A stretch of 64,000 bases of DNA. Source: Chaenocephalus aceratus (Eukaryota; Chordata; Actinopteri; Perciformes; Channichthyidae). The position numbers and the translations under genes are program-made. The stretch's first letter is position 1, and each line of letters begins with the position of its first letter. The stretch lies in NCBI GenBank assembly GCA_023974075.1, contig CM043788.1, forward strand, positions 13,543,216 to 13,607,215. Reading direction: 5' to 3'. The notes beneath the pieces are model-generated. The model was not told the DNA's origin and did no database searches. It saw only the letters and a list, made by a program, of their open reading frames with translations. This document shows positions 11,553 to 22,565 of this stretch, in pieces.

Positions 11553-12464
11553 AGGTCCCATGGCGTGCTTTTCCGGTTAGTACCTGTCCCCTTGTGTGTT
11601 ATGTAAAATACATAACACACAAGGGGACAGGTATGGGCAGGACAGGTTCTGCATGTAAACGGTCTGCAAAGTCACAAACCCTCAAAGTACACCCTGTAGC
11701 GAGTAAAACTCTAACACAGAAAAGATGTGTCTATGCTGCCCCAGAACGCCTCGTTGGAGATTTCTCTTTTTCCTCCTGCTACCAAGTGACGTGACGACCC
11801 AAATGGACCAATCCGCGGAGCCATTACGTGAAGTCAGTGGATTAGTCCAAATTGACCAATCCGCGGAATTCCTCACACACACACACACAATCTTTTCTCA
11901 GCTGCAGCTCCGCGGATTTCTCAGCCTGAGACGGCGGGACGCGGCGAGGCTGTGAGTCTGTGTGTGAGCACACACAAGGACTCACAGCCAGGCTGCGGGT
12001 GTGAGTGTGTGCTCGGGCGGGGTTTCGCTGTGTCTCGCTGTCTCGCCGACCCCACGCAGCAACCAGAAAACCACACCAGTAAGCCAGCAGCGAGCCCCGC
12101 AACGTCCCGCCAACACGGCACCCTGACCCCACGCAGCATTCTCAACTGTTTGTCATTACTGGTGTCATTTTCTGGTTGCTAACAAACGCCATTGTAACAC
12201 ATAATTACTGATGTTCTGCTGTAACGGTGGTGGACTCATCAGAACAGAGTGGGAGAGCTGACCAATCAGAGCACAGTGGGCTCATAGGGAGGGGGGGGCA
12301 GGAGCTCCGACAAGCCGTTTAGAGAGTGAATACACAAAGGCTTCTATACAGAGCTGCTGTATGAGAAACCAATGTGAGTTTGGAAAATTGCTCAATGTAA
12401 ATCTATTCTAGTAGACCTCAACAATTGAATTATGATCAGCAGAAATGGCCATGCCATGGGACCT
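11553..12464. mobile_element. TTAA-flanked TIR element (912 bp)
   Basis: TTAA occurs at 11549-11552 and at 12465-12468. The ends are AGGTCCCATGGCGTGC and, on the minus strand, AGGTCCCATGGCATGGCC. TTAA target sites are used by piggyBac and Kolobok elements. No transposase frame is present, so it is non-autonomous and I cannot choose between the superfamilies. A 53-bp palindrome occupies 11581-11633, and a short (CA)n lies at about 11873-11888. Confidence 0.8.
11581..11633. repeat. Perfect 25-bp inverted repeat with 3-nt spacer
   Basis: The left arm is 11581-11605 and the right arm 11609-11633, around AAA. I matched all 25 positions by eye. The arms read TACCTGTCCCCTTGTG... inward. It lies close to the left terminus of the TTAA element. 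Confidence 0.92.
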
Positions 12465-12970
12465 TTAAGAACTCAATTGGAACAATTTTTTAAAATGTAT
12501 TACTATAACAATGGGTAACAGGGACAGTCCAGGCAAAAACACATACTGTATAATTCGAACATCTCTTACAAGGGACCTTTGCAAGGGACCTTTGTTGAAT
12601 CTCATCCCTTATTCCCCTTCCTTCCTTACAATTTGTGTCTGAAACACACCTGAATGTAGGACAGTTGCATTGTGGGTGCAAACTTTAAAAGTGTGTAAAT
12701 AAATATTTCAGCAGTAAACAGACGGTTTGAACATGTCGGTGCCATATCTAAATGATCATCTTCTATCTGCATAATAAGCCGTATATCATACTTCTGTTTT
12801 ATTGGATTTCATAAATGGTATATTTCCAACTCATCTCTTTACTCACTTTGGTGAAGACAAGCTCAACTCAAGTAAATTTGAGTTTACTGGCACATGCACG
12901 CAGCACTTTACTCAACCAACATTGGGAGAAAAACACATTTGCATTTATTTGGAGTATACAGAAACCTTAA
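12465..12970. other. Spacer between two TTAA-flanked elements
   Basis: About 500 bp with no recognised gene or repeat. Confidence 0.4.
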
Positions 12971-14408
12971 CCCTTTGGAGTCGACCGTCACGCCGGCGTG
13001 ATCAGATCACATGACCTGTTCAAGCCGGTGTCGCATAAAAACAACAGTCTGGACAATATTGCCGTGTGTTTCTGTCGAAAGTACTGGCTTGAAACTATAT
13101 CCCAGTCTTTGTTTCATGCAAAAAGACCCAGTAAACACGGAGATACGATGATATAAAGTTAATACATTTCAAAAGTATGAAAAATGGAAGCACATATTTG
13201 AATATCTTCGCCATATTTGATCATTTTACGAAATGGAAAATACTGGAAACTGTAGATCCTGCTCAACAGGATGTATATGTGTATTTCTGTCGAAAGTACT
13301 GGCTTGAAACTATATGCCAGTCTTTGTTTCATGCAAAAAGACCCAATAAACACGGAGATACGGTGATATAAAGTTAATACAAATATATTTAAAAAGTATG
13401 AATAATGGAAGCACATATTTTAATATCTTCGCCGTATTTTATCATTTTACGAAACGGAAAATACTGGAAACTGTAGATTCTGCTCAACAGGATGTATTTA
13501 CCAGGGAGGGGTGAGGTAATCAGGTAAACGAAGTGATACGAAGCGAGACGAAGCGAGACGAATTGAGACGAAGAGGGATGGCGGGAACCGAAGAGAGAAG
13601 GCGGGGAATGGAGAGAGACGAAGACAGGCGGCGGGAGACAAAGAGAGACAGCGGGAGACTGCGATTGAAGTAAAGTGACAGACAAACATTGAGAATTTAG
13701 ATATAGTTAGATATATTTAGAGTTTTGAAGACTCAACTATGATGAAGAGAACTCTGAACGTGAGTCAAGCTTTAAGCTTGTTTTTTGACATGGAGGAGGA
13801 GGAGCCTGTGATGTTGCCCTCTGTGTCGTAGTTGACAGAAACCGCTTTGAAGCGTGGCACAGATAAAGACAGAAAAAACTGATTTTTGTACATAATGTGT
13901 ATATATATATTTGTATTATATTTATAATAACACTTTTGCCTTATCAGAATGAAATCACATGTACATTATTTAAGCTTTTAAATGTTTTGTTGTGCCTACA
14001 GTGTCACTGTTGACAGAACTTGAGAAATGAGGAAAAAAAAGCCTATGGATACACCTTTTATTTGTTCATAAAATTTGTATATAGGTTCATGCTACCTAAA
14101 TCAAACTTTCACATTATCACATCCCATGTATATATTTCCAGCTTTCAAATGGTTTCGTTGTGTATGTTTGTGTTACCTACCTATATGAAAAATGATATCA
14201 TTTTCAAAATCTGTTTTTTTGTGATTTTGGGTCCAAAATGTTCATATAGTATCTCAAAATGACAGAAATAACTATCAGGTTATATAGGTGAGGTTGTCCT
14301 TAAAAAAAGGATACCAAACATTGACATGCCAAACATTTCTTAATGGGGTTTAGTAAGACAAATCAAAAGTATGCGAAAACGGCCAAATTAGCCCTGGACT
14401 CCAAAGGG
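12971..14408. mobile_element. piggyBac-like TTAA element (1438 bp)
   Basis: TTAA flanks both sides (12967-12970 and 14409-14412). The ends are CCCTTTGGAGTCGACCG and, on the minus strand, CCCTTTGGAGTCCAGGGC. The CCCTTTGGAGTC terminus next to TTAA is piggyBac-like. A short frame at about 13739-13828 (MMKRTLNVSQALSLFFDM followed by a run of acidic residues) resembles the acidic N-terminus of piggyBac transposases, but nothing of the catalytic domain is left. An internal segment of about 215 bp is tandemly duplicated (13069-13498). Confidence 0.75.
13069..13498. repeat. Tandem duplication, unit about 215 bp, two copies
   Basis: The words TCTGTCGAAAGTACTGGC, TCATGCAAAAAGACCCA and GCTCAACAGGATGTAT recur with a spacing of about 215 bp. 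The copies differ by scattered substitutions and a small insertion near 13380. It lies inside the piggyBac-like element. Confidence 0.85.
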
Positions 14409-15449
14409 TTAAGAGCTAAGAGTTTGAGAGCTGGCTCAGGGACAGCCCAGCAGAGAAATTATCATAAATAGCGAAAGATAAATAACATATGTGTGTAAGT
14501 GAGCCAGACTGAGACACCAGGGGGGTATACTACGAAGCAGGATTTTCGCTTAGCCGGCTAAATTCAGGGAAAACTCCGGCTTTCCGGTCCTACGAAGCTG
14601 GTTCTCTTTTTAGCAGGCTCGATCTCCATGGTAACTTATGCTTAGCGGCTAACCTGGTCGGGACCAGGTTAGGTTGCAGGCTAAGAGATCAACTCAGTGA
14701 AAGCACCACCTGCTGACCAATCAGAGCTCAGTGTGCGGAGTTTAACGCGATCAAGTCATATTACAGGAGAAAGGAAATACAGAAAAGCTGCCGTTGCAGG
14801 AAAGACGGCCGGCAAAAATCACCGACTGTGTGAACGTGAAAATGAATAGAATATCAATCAATCAATGTTTATTTATATAGCCCAATATCACAAATGTTAC
14901 ATTTGTCTCAGTGGTCTTCACAGTGTGTACAGAATATCAGTATGACAATACGACACCCTCTGTCCTTAGACCCTCACATCGTACAAGGAAAAACTTCCAA
15001 AGAAAACCCAGTTTAAAGGGAAAAATGGGAGAAACCTCAGGGAGAGCAACAGAGGAGGGATCCCTCTCCCAGGACGGACAGACGTGCAATAGATGCCGTG
15101 TGTAAATTGAAAAGATAATACATTTGCAACATAGGTAGTCCAGATGTTTGGGAATGCATGTGTGTATAATAGGAAGATGAATCCACGAGGATATCCATCC
15201 AGGACCTATGATCCAGGACCACAGCCACGACTCAAGATCCAGCGCTCGCGATCCAGGACACAGGACCGCAGGATCATCCATGATTCCGGATCCCAGCGTA
15301 TATAGACACCAAAAAGAAAGACATTTGGGGAAGCTGGGTTAATCGGAACATGAGTGTACACGGGTATAGACAGAGAGAAGGAAGAAGTAAGATGTCCCCC
15401 GACAAACTAAGCCTATATCAGCAAAACTAGGGGCTGAATCTAATCAGCC

Positions 15450-16808
15450 CTAACTATAAGCTTTATCAAAAAGGAAGGTCTTAAGCGCACTCTTAAAAAC
15501 GGATAGGGTGTCTGCCGCCCGAACACAAACTGGAAGCTGATTCCACAAATGTGGAGCTTGATAAGAAAAGGCTCTGGCTCCCATTGTACTTTTAAAGATT
15601 CTAGGAACAACCAACAACCCTGCATTCTTGGAACGCAATGCCCTAGTAGGACAGTAGGGTATAATGAGTTCTTTAAGGTAAGATGGCGCCTGCCCATTAA
15701 GGGCTTTGTAGGCGAGAAGAAGAATTTTAAATTCTATCCTGTGTTCTATAGGGAGCCAGTGTAAGGCAGCCAGAACAGGAGTAATGTGGTCCCTTTTCCT
15801 AACTCTGGTTAGTACACGAGCCGCAGCATTTTGAATCAGCTGAAGCGACTTGATTGACTTCTTGGTACTCCCTGATAATAAAGAGTTACAATAATCCAGC
15901 CTAGAAGTAACAAATGCATGGACTAGTTTCTCTGCATCGTTTTGAGGCAAGATATGCCTGATTTTTGCAATGTTACGTAGATGGAAGTAGGCGGTCCTTG
16001 AAATTGATTTTATGTGGGCGTTAAAGGATAAATCCTGATCAAATATAACACCAAGATTCCTTACAGTCTCACTGGAGGCCAAATTAATGCCATCCATAGT
16101 TAGTATGTCTTTAGATAATTTGTTTCGTAGATTCTTCGGGCCAAGTACAATAACTTCAGTTTTGGTCGTGTTTAACATCAAAAAGTTTAAGGTCATCCAC
16201 GTTTTTAAGTCCTTAAGGCAGTCTTGAATTTTATTTAGATGATTAATTTCATCAGGCTTGATTGATAAATATAGTTGAGTATCATCCGCATAACAATGAA
16301 AGTTTACAGAATGATTCCTTATAATATTGCCTAACGGAAGCATATATAATGTGAACAAAATAGGTCCGAGCACTGAGCCCTGTGGCACTCCATGGCTAAC
16401 TTTGGTTTGCGTGGAAGATTCATCGTTAACACGTACAAACTGAGAGCGTTCAGATAGATAGGACCTAAACCAGCCTAAAGCAGTTCCCTGTATGCCAACT
16501 AAGTGCTCTAGTCTTTGCAATAGGATATCATGGTCGATAGTATCAAATGCAGCACTAAGATCGAGCAAAACAAGAATAGAGACAAGTCCCCTGTCCGAGG
16601 CCATTAGAATATCACTTGTGACTTTAACCAGAGCTGTCTCTGTGCTATGATGTGTTCTAAAGCCAGACTGAAAATCTTCAAATAAATCATTGTTTTTTAA
16701 GTAATCACACAGCTGTTTTGCGACCACTTTCTCAAGAATTTTTGAGAGGAACGGAAGATTAGAAATAGGTCTATAGTTGGCTAAAACCTCTGGATCGAGG
16801 TTGTGCTT
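15450..16808 (-). CDS. LINE L2-type reverse transcriptase (ORF2 fragment)
   Basis: The frame is open for about 450 codons on the minus strand; the first ATG gives 425 residues starting [13 protein letters not shown]. Reverse transcriptase motifs appear in order: [49 protein letters not shown], the catalytic [12 protein letters not shown], and [15 protein letters not shown]. These are followed by the L2 C-terminal region: [43 protein letters not shown], and the closing [14 protein letters not shown]. The enzyme primes reverse transcription of its own RNA at the target site. The two catalytic Asp of YADD are present and the frame is intact through the C-terminus. Upstream it is broken at about 16808 and the endonuclease is missing, so the copy cannot move by itself. 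This is among the better preserved LINE frames in the window. Confidence 0.85.
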   Translation of the reverse strand, partial: KHNLDPEVLANYRPISNLPFLSKILEKVVAKQLCDYLKNNDLFEDFQSGFRTHHSTETALVKVTSDILMASDRGLVSILVLLDLSAAFDTIDHDILLQRLEHLVGIQGTALGWFRSYLSERSQFVRVNDESSTQTKVSHGVPQGSVLGPILFTLYMLPLGNIIRNHSVNFHCYADDTQLYLSIKPDEINHLNKIQDCLKDLKTWMTLNFLMLNTTKTEVIVLGPKNLRNKLSKDILTMDGINLASSETVRNLGVIFDQDLSFNAHIKSISRTAYFHLRNIAKIRHILPQNDAEKLVHAFVTSRLDYCNSLLSGSTKKSIKSLQLIQNAAARVLTRVRKRDHITPVLAALHWLPIEHRIEFKILLLAYKALNGQAPSYLKELIIPYCPTRALRSKNAGLLVVPRIFKSTMGARAFSYQAPHLWNQLPVCVRAADTLSVFKSALKTFLFDKAYS

Positions 16809-16899
16809 TTAAGAAGCGGTTTTTATCACTGCTACTTTGAATGATTGTGGAACATAGCCTGATAATAAAGACATATTCATAATATTTAATAAAGAAGTG

Positions 16900-17151
16900 C
16901 TAATTAATGGAAAAAACTTCCTTCAACAGCTTAGTTGGAATTGGGTCTAACATGCACGTTGATGGTTTAGAAGAGAGAATCATTGAATGTAATTGTTCAA
17001 GGTTAATGGCTGAAAAGCATTCTAGTTTACTATCTAGTGTAATATTAGAACTTACGTTTCCGGGAGCTGTTGATAATACTATACTGGTCGAAGGCAAGAG
17101 GTCATTAATTTTGTTTCTAAGAGTAACAATTTTATCGTTAAAAAAGCACAT
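16900..17151 (-). pseudogene. LINE L2 ORF2 linker before the reverse transcriptase
   Basis: The 83-residue frame contains INDLLPSTSIVLSTAP and SSKPSTCMLDPIPTKLLKEV, the segment usually found between endonuclease and reverse transcriptase in fish L2 elements. It belongs to the LINE at 14850-17225 and is separated from the main frame by at least one frame break. Confidence 0.75.
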
Positions 17152-17875
17152 AAAATCATTACTACTGAGTGCTAAGGGAATATCACCTCCATCTTCAGAG
17201 CAATCTGACTATTATAACATTAGCGTCAAGGAACCACTTAAATAGGTGCCACAACATAAGTACACTGAGTGCAGACGTCGATGTGTCCCATTATCATTCA
17301 TATCACATCATATCACATCACGTCAGCTGAGCCGTATCTGGCCGTGCAACACTCACAGTGTCACATACTGTATGCATAAGTATTATTTTAAGCAACACAT
17401 TAAGTTGACGAAACACTCGAGACAAATGTAATTGAAGTCAGATCGTGTTTTAGACGGGGCAGTGATATCATAAACCTGTTATGTACGCATTCAAACACTT
17501 TTTCTTTTGCCAGCTGTATTCACCTTGCAGGTGCAGCTCTGTGGCTTTCATCCTGGATCAAGTGTTTAAGTCATGGATGTTTAAAGTTTAACTTCTTCAT
17601 ATTTGACTAGTATTAAAGTTCACTTTTCATTCAGGAAGTATGACGCTGCGCTGTCAGTGCGCTTCTCCATGTTTGTGATTGGTCGAATGCTCCAAATACC
17701 ACCCCTTTCATGTGAACGCGCACCTAACTAGATAGGACACGGCTGGCTTGAGCGATCCACTTGATAACCCGCGTCGTAGTACCGCTTAGCGAGAGCGCGT
17801 ATGTTTTGGATTAGGCAAACCGGCTAACTCAAACATATCCAGGTTAGGTTGAACCAGCTTCGTAGTATAGGCCCC

Positions 17876-18359
17876 CGGGCTCATTGCCAACGGCAGATTT
17901 CACCCTTTCAATAGCATTGGTTGATACTAGTGTTGAGAGATAAGTAGCCACAATATTTAGATGTATGCATACCATGTCCAGAGCACTTTGTTAGACATGT
18001 TGCACCTACATCTTCCCCTTCCAGTGTCCTTCACAAAGCCTTCAAGGGGGCACCCCATTACAAATTCCATCCATTACATTTCCATTAGGACTTAAAATGG
18101 GGGTAATAGAGTATGTGGTCTCATTGTCTGGTGGGATCAATAAGGATGTGTTATGGCCTGTGCAATGTGAAACTATTGATCCTGAGATTGCTCAATGGCC
18201 TCAATATACAGTCAGTACAACCTAAATGACCTTGGCAGAAAGGCAGAACATTGAACAATGCTTGTTAATGATGTGCCTTTTGAATCACAGGAAATATTCA
18301 AATATTTGTAGTTTACAGTTTTTAGATAGGCTTTCTTCTTAGCCAAGCAGTTAGCTTAA
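17876..18359. other. Spacer, no gene seen
   Basis: About 480 bp of AT-rich DNA between two elements. No feature is supported. Confidence 0.4.
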
Positions 18360-18739
18360 AGGTGGGGTAGGTAATTTTGGAGAAACCAGCTCGAGTGCGC
18401 TAGAATTTGAAAATACGCAATCGGAAAAAAAAACTGCTACTTCCTTACAGAGCCCCTCCTCCAACACGAACGTGCACATGACCAATGAGGGCGCGAGATA
18501 AGTTTGTGCACAGGTGGAAGGCTGACAGGCAGGTAGGCCATCCAGTTATTTTAGCCGGGCCGGCTAAAATGATAGGTCGTACTTTTTACAGTACTACGGC
18601 TTCCACAGATGAAATGTTTTTATGGATTTTTTGTCAAAGCACTTAAGATATTCATTGCTATCAGGATGTTAAGAGCATTCCATGGAATATAACAAAAAGT
18701 GTATTTCGAGCCGGTTTCTCAAACTTACCTACCCCACCT
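18360..18739. mobile_element. TTAA-flanked MITE (380 bp)
   Basis: TTAA is present at 18356-18359 and 18740-18743. The ends are AGGTGGGGTAGGTAATTTTG and, on the minus strand, AGGTGGGGTAGGTAAGTTTG, continuing to GAGAAACC on both sides (about 28 bp, with few mismatches). There is no coding capacity. It is a small non-autonomous element of TTAA type. Confidence 0.85.
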
Positions 18740-19051
18740 TTAAAATATGAAAAATCTAATGAAAACATGCATGGCTATTGAATGTTTTGTTTTATCACTG
18801 TATTGATAACAGAAAAGAAGATATTAATTAACGCAAGTATACATTTCAATGAGACCTTCAGATCCATCAGAAGCAGCTGAGACATGTGGCAAAAAAGCTA
18901 ATACTAGCTTACAGCTGTGCTAGCATACAAGGAAGAGTAGCAAAATAAGGCAACATGTTATGATCACAGCTAAAGAAGCACCAGAACATCAACATTTATC
19001 TTAGCCACTTATCAAATATTTTTGAATGTAAAGACTATTTGTAAGCCGTAG

Positions 19052-20467
19052 TAGGTTGCCAACTTTGGGTACCTGGCTGGAGTGAGATTTTGATATCATG
19101 GGTTTAATTACACATGCGCACGAAATGACTGCTATCGTGTCAGCAGCGGGACCTTAGCATATATATATAGGATATATATACAATATATACAAATACACAA
19201 TATTGGACACAGACTATAAAGGGCACACAGTTTCATTCACTATTGAAAGTCAAACACATGTTTGTTTCCACTGTTTTATTGTGTACCTATCGCGATAAGC
19301 AATTAATTGACGTATCGTACGATAAATAAAAATGAACTCGATAAATTGCCATTTACATGAGGATGTGACTAGCAGTTTGAAAGGATGTACTTGAATTATT
19401 ATTATATATTATTATTAATGTCAGTGGTCTAAATGGTCATACAACGGTGCCGACAATATTATCGTTTATCGCAATAATTTCCCGGAAAATGTATCCAACA
19501 AAATTAATTATCGTGAGAGGCCTATACATGAAACACACACACACAAACAAATATACAGACTTACTCCAAACTGCCAAACATATTACATTGCAAATACTCT
19601 CATATACTCTTTGACTCTATTTTGGCCTAGTATAACAATAAGCAGTATTTGCAATGTAATTACATACACGCTCCCCCTTGACAGTGAAACGCCACGCGTG
19701 AGGTTTAGATTATTTCCCTGTCTCAATCCAAATTGAACTGTATGAAATAAAAAGGCACATTTGTCTTGTAGTAAATAAAAAGGGCGACCTGGAGCCAATC
19801 CTGCAACTTCCCCACAGGTGAAAGAGTTTACATGCTGAAAACCCAACCCCTGCAGGGGGGTCTGGGGGGATTGTCCCCCAGGACATTTTTTGAAATACTA
19901 ACATAAAATACACATTCTGGTACTCTCTTGAGAAGAAAAATAAATAAATGTATTACTACACGACATATTTAAAAAATGAATGCCATTTTATTTTTTTGTT
20001 ACTGTGTTCTGAGAGCTGAACCTGCTGCTCCTCACAGAGAGAAGAGGGAAGAGGCTGTGAATGACTTTACATTGTGGATAAGGGTAGATAGCCCCCATTG
20101 TTCTGTGTGTCAAAATGAAAGACAGCCCACACACCTACCAATCATCAAACCGTGGGGTCTTATTTCATTACGTGTTGATTTCTATCAACACGTAATGTTG
20201 TATCGATGTATATAGAGATGTACTACAGCAAAAGTATTCTCCGTCGGGACTTCCTGCAACAACACCACGCCGTTATCTTGATTCTGATTGGCCAGAAGAC
20301 ATTATCAAAGATGTTCTGTTGAGAAGAACCTGACAAAGGTCTTCAAAACCGTTTCGAGTCTTCGGTATTCTTGTTTTTGGCGTGAGAATAGTTTGGGCAG
20401 CGTGAGAGCGTGAGATTGAGAGTGAAAGCGTGTCTCACACACCAGATGCGTGAGAGTTGGCAACCCA
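19052..20467. mobile_element. TIR element, copy 1 of the GGTTGCCAACT family
   Basis: The ends are GGTTGCCAACTTTGGGTACC and, on the minus strand, GGTTGCCAACTCTCACGCAT. The whole unit recurs at 50946-52449 plus 58167-58218, with high identity by eye. The interior contains words such as GCGATAAGCAATTAATTGAC and CAATATTATCGTTTATCGCA, a GGGGG-flanked segment at about 19850-19880, and a 14-bp hairpin near 20165-20196. No transposase is seen. The ends in copy 2 begin with CAGGG and carry an 8-bp duplication, which suggests a hAT-like element. Confidence 0.7.
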
Positions 20468-22554
20468 AGCTAGCATGTTAGCCAAATAGCACTTGCTAGC
20501 ACAAGTCAGTCACAATAACTCTCTGAGGTTCTTTTCACTGTATTGTGTCATTTCAATAACACATTATTAAATTGACATTCTTGGGGAGAATACCACCAAC
20601 ATTATAGGTCTCTACGAGTGCTTAGAGATACATTTTGGCTGTAGTTCAGTCTGTCAGGACTTGGGAACTGGAGTCCCAAAAGTACGGACTGGTATTTTGA
20701 AAGGTGCCATTTCCTCTCTTTGCCGAGGTGCCCTTGAGCAAGGTGCCAGATCGCAAAATCTAAACTTTTCTGTTGGTCGGTGCTGTGTATATTCCCATGC
20801 TTTGATGATTGAAGAGGACTTCATTTGAATCCTCCATTTCCATGTTCCACTCCTATTATAGCTGCCCTATTATATGTGTAACCTTTTATGCAGTATTTTG
20901 ACATCCAACTAATGGATGTATTATTCTTACCTCCACACTAATGCAGTTGGCATTTGTAAAATGCAGTTCTACTTCCCAGTATTCAAATTGCACTAAGGTC
21001 ATGTTCATGCATACATCAGTGTAAGATAAGATAGACTTTATTTTCCCAGTGGGAAATTTGCCTTGAACATCACAGTGTCTGCTATTTTAAATCACAGCAA
21101 AACAACAATACGAAATAAACCTCAAAGACATTCATTATTTGCTAATGCCCATCTAGATCACAACGAAGTGCACACATAGACCCATATTTAATAGTAATAG
21201 ACGAAAAATAGGAGATATAAGGCAGGCAAATATTTCAACCTAGGGGTGGTAAGTACTGCTAAAAAAAGGCTGCTGCATTGAGGTAGTGGGAGGGCATTAT
21301 AAGACACATTCACAAATGCAAACAGATATCATTAAATGAATTGCCAGATCCACTATGTTACACCTTGCAGCTCTTTGCTGTTCCAATTGCTTTGATGACT
21401 CTTACTAATAACTGCATGCATGCTGTGAAGGAAGTGTTTATTGTGCTATCTGGTCTTCTTCTTCTCTCTCTGTGTGTCTTTGATGTTACCCTGAATGCCC
21501 TCTGTATCGCGCTGATTCATAATATCAGTTCACATTTTCTCTGGCCCCTGGCTAATGTGCTTTGGTAGATCTCTTGATTGGTATAGTAAGTGTAGTAAAA
21601 TGCTTGAGTGTGCAAAGGGAAGTCAAGGTTAGCTGTTCCGCCCGAGTTTGACGCTCTATCTGATTCCAAATGGGGATATTTTCTCTCCATTTATCTGTCC
21701 AAGACAATGTCCCTTTCAGATAGGTGTAAGCAAGCCAAGGCTGCACTCCTACCTAGTACCTCCCCTGACTTGTCCTCTTGTAGAATAAATGAATCGGCAG
21801 CATGTTAAGCAGTAAAAGCTCAATAATGTGCATCTTTAAGAGTAGATTGATCTCAAATCTGATAATTCTATGTTTCATTAAATGCCTTCCGAGAAACGTT
21901 TCTCTCCATGAGGTAAGATCATCTGTCTGAAGTGGAGTGAAAACCACCTGAGTTCACCTTGTATGTTCCTGATCCTGCATGTTGGTCCACTTCCTTTTCA
22001 TTTGTTGTATTTGTGTGTGCATGTCATTGCAGTTGTCTTTCTTTATTTTTAAACATTTGTCTTTGATCATTACATGCCTTGTTACTGTGTGGCCCCTCCT
22101 ATGTTTCATGTCTTCTCACGGAATGTCCATGAAACTGCTGTGATGATGCAACGTCAGTTTATTTGGTTGCAAAGCTGCACAGTGACACCAGACTAACATG
22201 AGGTGGTCCCTGGAATACTCCACCAAAAGTGTACCACTTGCATATCAAGCACTTGCGCCCCTCTAGTTTCAAGGGGTGGCTTTTAACATTTTGAAAAGTG
22301 CTTTTTTATGGAGAAGATTTATCAGCAAATAAATCAGTAGCCAGTACCAGTAATCAATCATCTGCATTTTCAGGAGTATTCCTCTCACTGCCCTTCAATA
22401 ACTGAGTTTGTTATCACAATTTCAAAGCAAACATCCCATTTGTATTGTCAAGTGCTCGAGGGTCTGCAGCATGTGCTGTTAATGCAGATACACGTCATCT
22501 CTTAACTCCTGCTGGGACTTAATCTATCCGTCTTCCTTCTCTCCTTTTTTCCAG
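20468..22554. other. Non-coding region upstream of the C1orf226 homologue
   Basis: No exon is recognised. A GATAAGATAGACTTTATTTT-type stretch at 21029-21060 resembles the 3' end of a fish LINE in minus orientation (also seen at 34586). The region ends in a strong polypyrimidine tract and splice acceptor (AG at 22553-22554), so part of it is an intron of the host gene. Confidence 0.5.
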
Positions 22555-22565
22555 TTGACCAAAGT

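Larger units (their letters stand above)
14850..17225 (-). mobile_element. L2/Maui-type LINE, minus strand, 5' truncated
   Basis: The tail at about 14850-14885 contains repeated ATCA words and TTTATTTATATAGCC, then about 560 bp of 3' untranslated region, then the long reverse transcriptase frame 15450-16727. Beyond a frame break near 16808, the region 16900-17151 encodes the linker that precedes the reverse transcriptase in L2 elements (LSSKPSTCMLDPIPTKLLKE). Endonuclease is missing, so the copy stops at about 17225. It interrupts the TIR element at 14521-17875. Confidence 0.88.
14521..17875. mobile_element. TIR DNA element (about 3.4 kb) containing a LINE
   Basis: The ends are GGGGGGTATACTACGAAGCA and, on the minus strand, GGGGGCCTATACTACGAAGC, followed on both sides by GCTTAGCCGGCTAA-like sequence. 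Both ends repeat the theme of TACGAAGC and GGCTAA words. Without the LINE the element is only about 1 kb and has no transposase. I do not assign a superfamily, and the target duplication is not clear. Confidence 0.65.

Noticed and set aside
19583..19846. Minus-strand frame conserved between the two copies of the GGTTGCCAACT element
   Set aside because: Similarity is at the DNA level along the whole repeat; the frame has no domain and the two copies differ in frame length and ends.
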